Of a stretch of 7,491 nt of DNA, positions 6,228 to 7,491 are shown one piece after another. Below the pieces are notes generated by a model. The model saw only the letters and a list, made by a program, of their open reading frames with translations, ran no database searches and had not been told where the DNA came from. Position 1 is the stretch's first letter; every line of letters begins with the position of its first letter. The translations under genes and the position numbers were made by a program. The DNA is from Cryomorphaceae bacterium (GTDB lineage Bacteria; Bacteroidota; Bacteroidia; Flavobacteriales; Schleiferiaceae). The stretch is taken from positions 1-7,491 of the forward strand of contig DMQR01000171.1 of assembly GCA_003455605.1 (NCBI GenBank), given 5' to 3'.

Positions 6228-7491
6228 TCAGTAAGAATTCTGTGCTTTAATCAAGTTCAATGCAGAACCTGCCTTGAACCACTCAATCTGTTGAGCATTG
6301 TAGGTGTGGTTCAACTTAATCGTATCCGTAGAACCGTCAGCGTGAACAACCTCAAGCGTCAACTGCTTGCCTGGGGCAAATAATGCAAGATCTGTGAAGT
6401 TGAACGTATCGTCTACTTGGATCAAATCATAATCTACTTCATTGGCAAAGGTCAGGCCCAACATACCTTGTTTTTTTAGGTTTGTTTCGTGGATACGAGC
6501 GAATGACTTCACAATCACAGCGCGAACGCCTAAGTGACGTGGTTCCATTGCCGCGTGCTCACGTGAAGAACCCTCACCGTAATTGTGATCACCCACAACG
6601 ATAGAAGGAACGCCAGCTGCTTTGTAAGCACGAGCTACGTTTGGCACCTCATCCACTGAACCGTTGAGTTGGTTCGTTACAGCATTAGTCTCTTGGGTAT
6701 AAGCGTTCACGGCACCAATCAAACAGTTGTTTGAGATGTTATCTAAGTGACCGCGGTAACGCAACCATGGACCTGCCATGGAGATGTGATCGGTAGTACA
6801 CTTTCCAAAGGCTTTAATCAAAAGCTTAGCACCTTCAATGTTGGTACCGTCCCACGGAGCGAATGGGCTCAACAATTGTAGACGCTGTGAATCAGGGCTC
6901 ACCGCTACTTTTACACCTGAACCGTCCTTTGCAGGAGCTTGATAACCGTTGTCCTCAACTGCGAAACCAGCTGATGGTAATTCGTAGCCTGTTGGCTCTG
7001 CTAATTTCACTTCTTCGCCATTTGTATTGGTCAACGTATCCGTAACTGGATTAAAATCTAGTTTACCAGAGATTGCGATTGCTGCAACCATTTCTGGTGA
7101 AGTAACGAAAGCGTGTGTGTTCGGGTTCCCGTCGGCACGCTTTGCGAAGTTTCTGTTGAACGAGTGAACGATAGAGTTTTTCTCTTGCTTCTCAGCACCT
7201 TCACGCGCCCACTGTCCGATACATGGACCACAAGCGTTGGTAAAGATTCTAGTTCCCTCTAGTTTGTTGAACGTATCGATCAATCCGTCACGCTGCGCCG
7301 TGTAACGCACTTGCTCAGAACCTGGGTTGATACCCAAGATCGCCTTAGGCGCAATGCCTTTCTCAACAGCATCAGCAACAATAGAAGCAGCACGGGTCAA
7401 ATCTTCGTACGAAGAGTTGGTGCATGAACCGATCAATGCCCACTCAATATCAGTTGGCCAATCGTTCGCTGCAGCCTTCTCCTTCATCTCA
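6228..7491 (-). CDS. acn: Aconitate hydratase, C-terminal part
   Basis: Aconitase interconverts citrate and isocitrate in the TCA cycle using a [4Fe-4S] cluster, in the cytoplasm. The frame stays open to the right edge, so the N-terminal part of the gene lies outside. The methionine at 7487 is internal, since the preceding codon is in frame and the family continues upstream. All three cluster cysteines are present, in [11 protein letters not shown] and [12 protein letters not shown]. Active-site segments follow: [15 protein letters not shown] with its two arginines, then [23 protein letters not shown] opening the C-terminal swivel domain, then [20 protein letters not shown] with the catalytic serine and arginine. 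The sequence is of the mitochondrial type (single-chain, short linker) rather than AcnA/IRP1 or AcnB. It ends in KAQNSY, 16 bases before the bidirectional terminator on its strand. No damage is seen in the visible part. Confidence 0.97.
   Translation of the reverse strand, partial: EMKEKAAANDWPTDIEWALIGSCTNSSYEDLTRAASIVADAVEKGIAPKAILGINPGSEQVRYTAQRDGLIDTFNKLEGTRIFTNACGPCIGQWAREGAEKQEKNSIVHSFNRNFAKRADGNPNTHAFVTSPEMVAAIAISGKLDFNPVTDTLTNTNGEEVKLAEPTGYELPSAGFAVEDNGYQAPAKDGSGVKVAVSPDSQRLQLLSPFAPWDGTNIEGAKLLIKAFGKCTTDHISMAGPWLRYRGHLDNISNNCLIGAVNAYTQETNAVTNQLNGSVDEVPNVARAYKAAGVPSIVVGDHNYGEGSSREHAAMEPRHLGVRAVIVKSFARIHETNLKKQGMLGLTFANEVDYDLIQVDDTFNFTDLALFAPGKQLTLEVVHADGSTDTIKLNHTYNAQQIEWFKAGSALNLIKAQNSY

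Overview
The window looks like ordinary chromosome of a Bacteroidota bacterium, probably of the Flavobacteriales type. Three things support this. The proteins recognised resemble Bacteroidota versions (TruA, long-form PurB, mitochondrial-type aconitase, UMF1/Atg22-type permease). Start codons mostly lack a Shine-Dalgarno sequence. The intergenic gaps carry TAnnTTTG boxes, the -7 element of Bacteroidota promoters. The lineage is an inference from sequence character, not a database match.

Left block (1-2235). An ABC exporter membrane domain, cut by the window edge, and truA lie on the minus strand. The truA stop codon directly abuts the exporter start codon, so they form one operon. A YfcE-type metallophosphoesterase diverges from truA across a gap of only 24-39 bases, depending on the truA start. 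Candidate -7 boxes for both directions are crowded in and around that gap.

Centre block (2228-4016, plus strand). purB (adenylosuccinate lyase, purine synthesis) is preceded by a -7 box that includes the stop codon of the upstream gene and lies inside a perfect 8-bp inverted repeat. Five bases after purB comes a small membrane-anchored protein with an OB-fold-like pattern. Its first codons contain a strong terminator-like hairpin, which suggests that transcription leaving purB is partly stopped inside the next gene.

Right block (3957-7491). A 12-helix UMF1/Atg22-type MFS permease on the minus strand runs tail-to-tail into the small gene, and the two coding regions overlap by 60 bases. Divergent from the permease is a secreted, probably outer-membrane beta-barrel protein. 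A symmetrical bidirectional terminator separates it from the C-terminal part of aconitase (TCA cycle) on the minus strand, which runs off the right edge.

Coding is dense: no gap exceeds about 70 bases. I saw no RNA genes, insertion sequences, CRISPR arrays or phage genes. Nothing here amounts to a new defence or biosynthetic system. The unusual signals are regulatory and architectural: the hairpin inside the gene after purB, the palindrome over the purB promoter, the crowded truA divergent promoters, and the convergent overlap.
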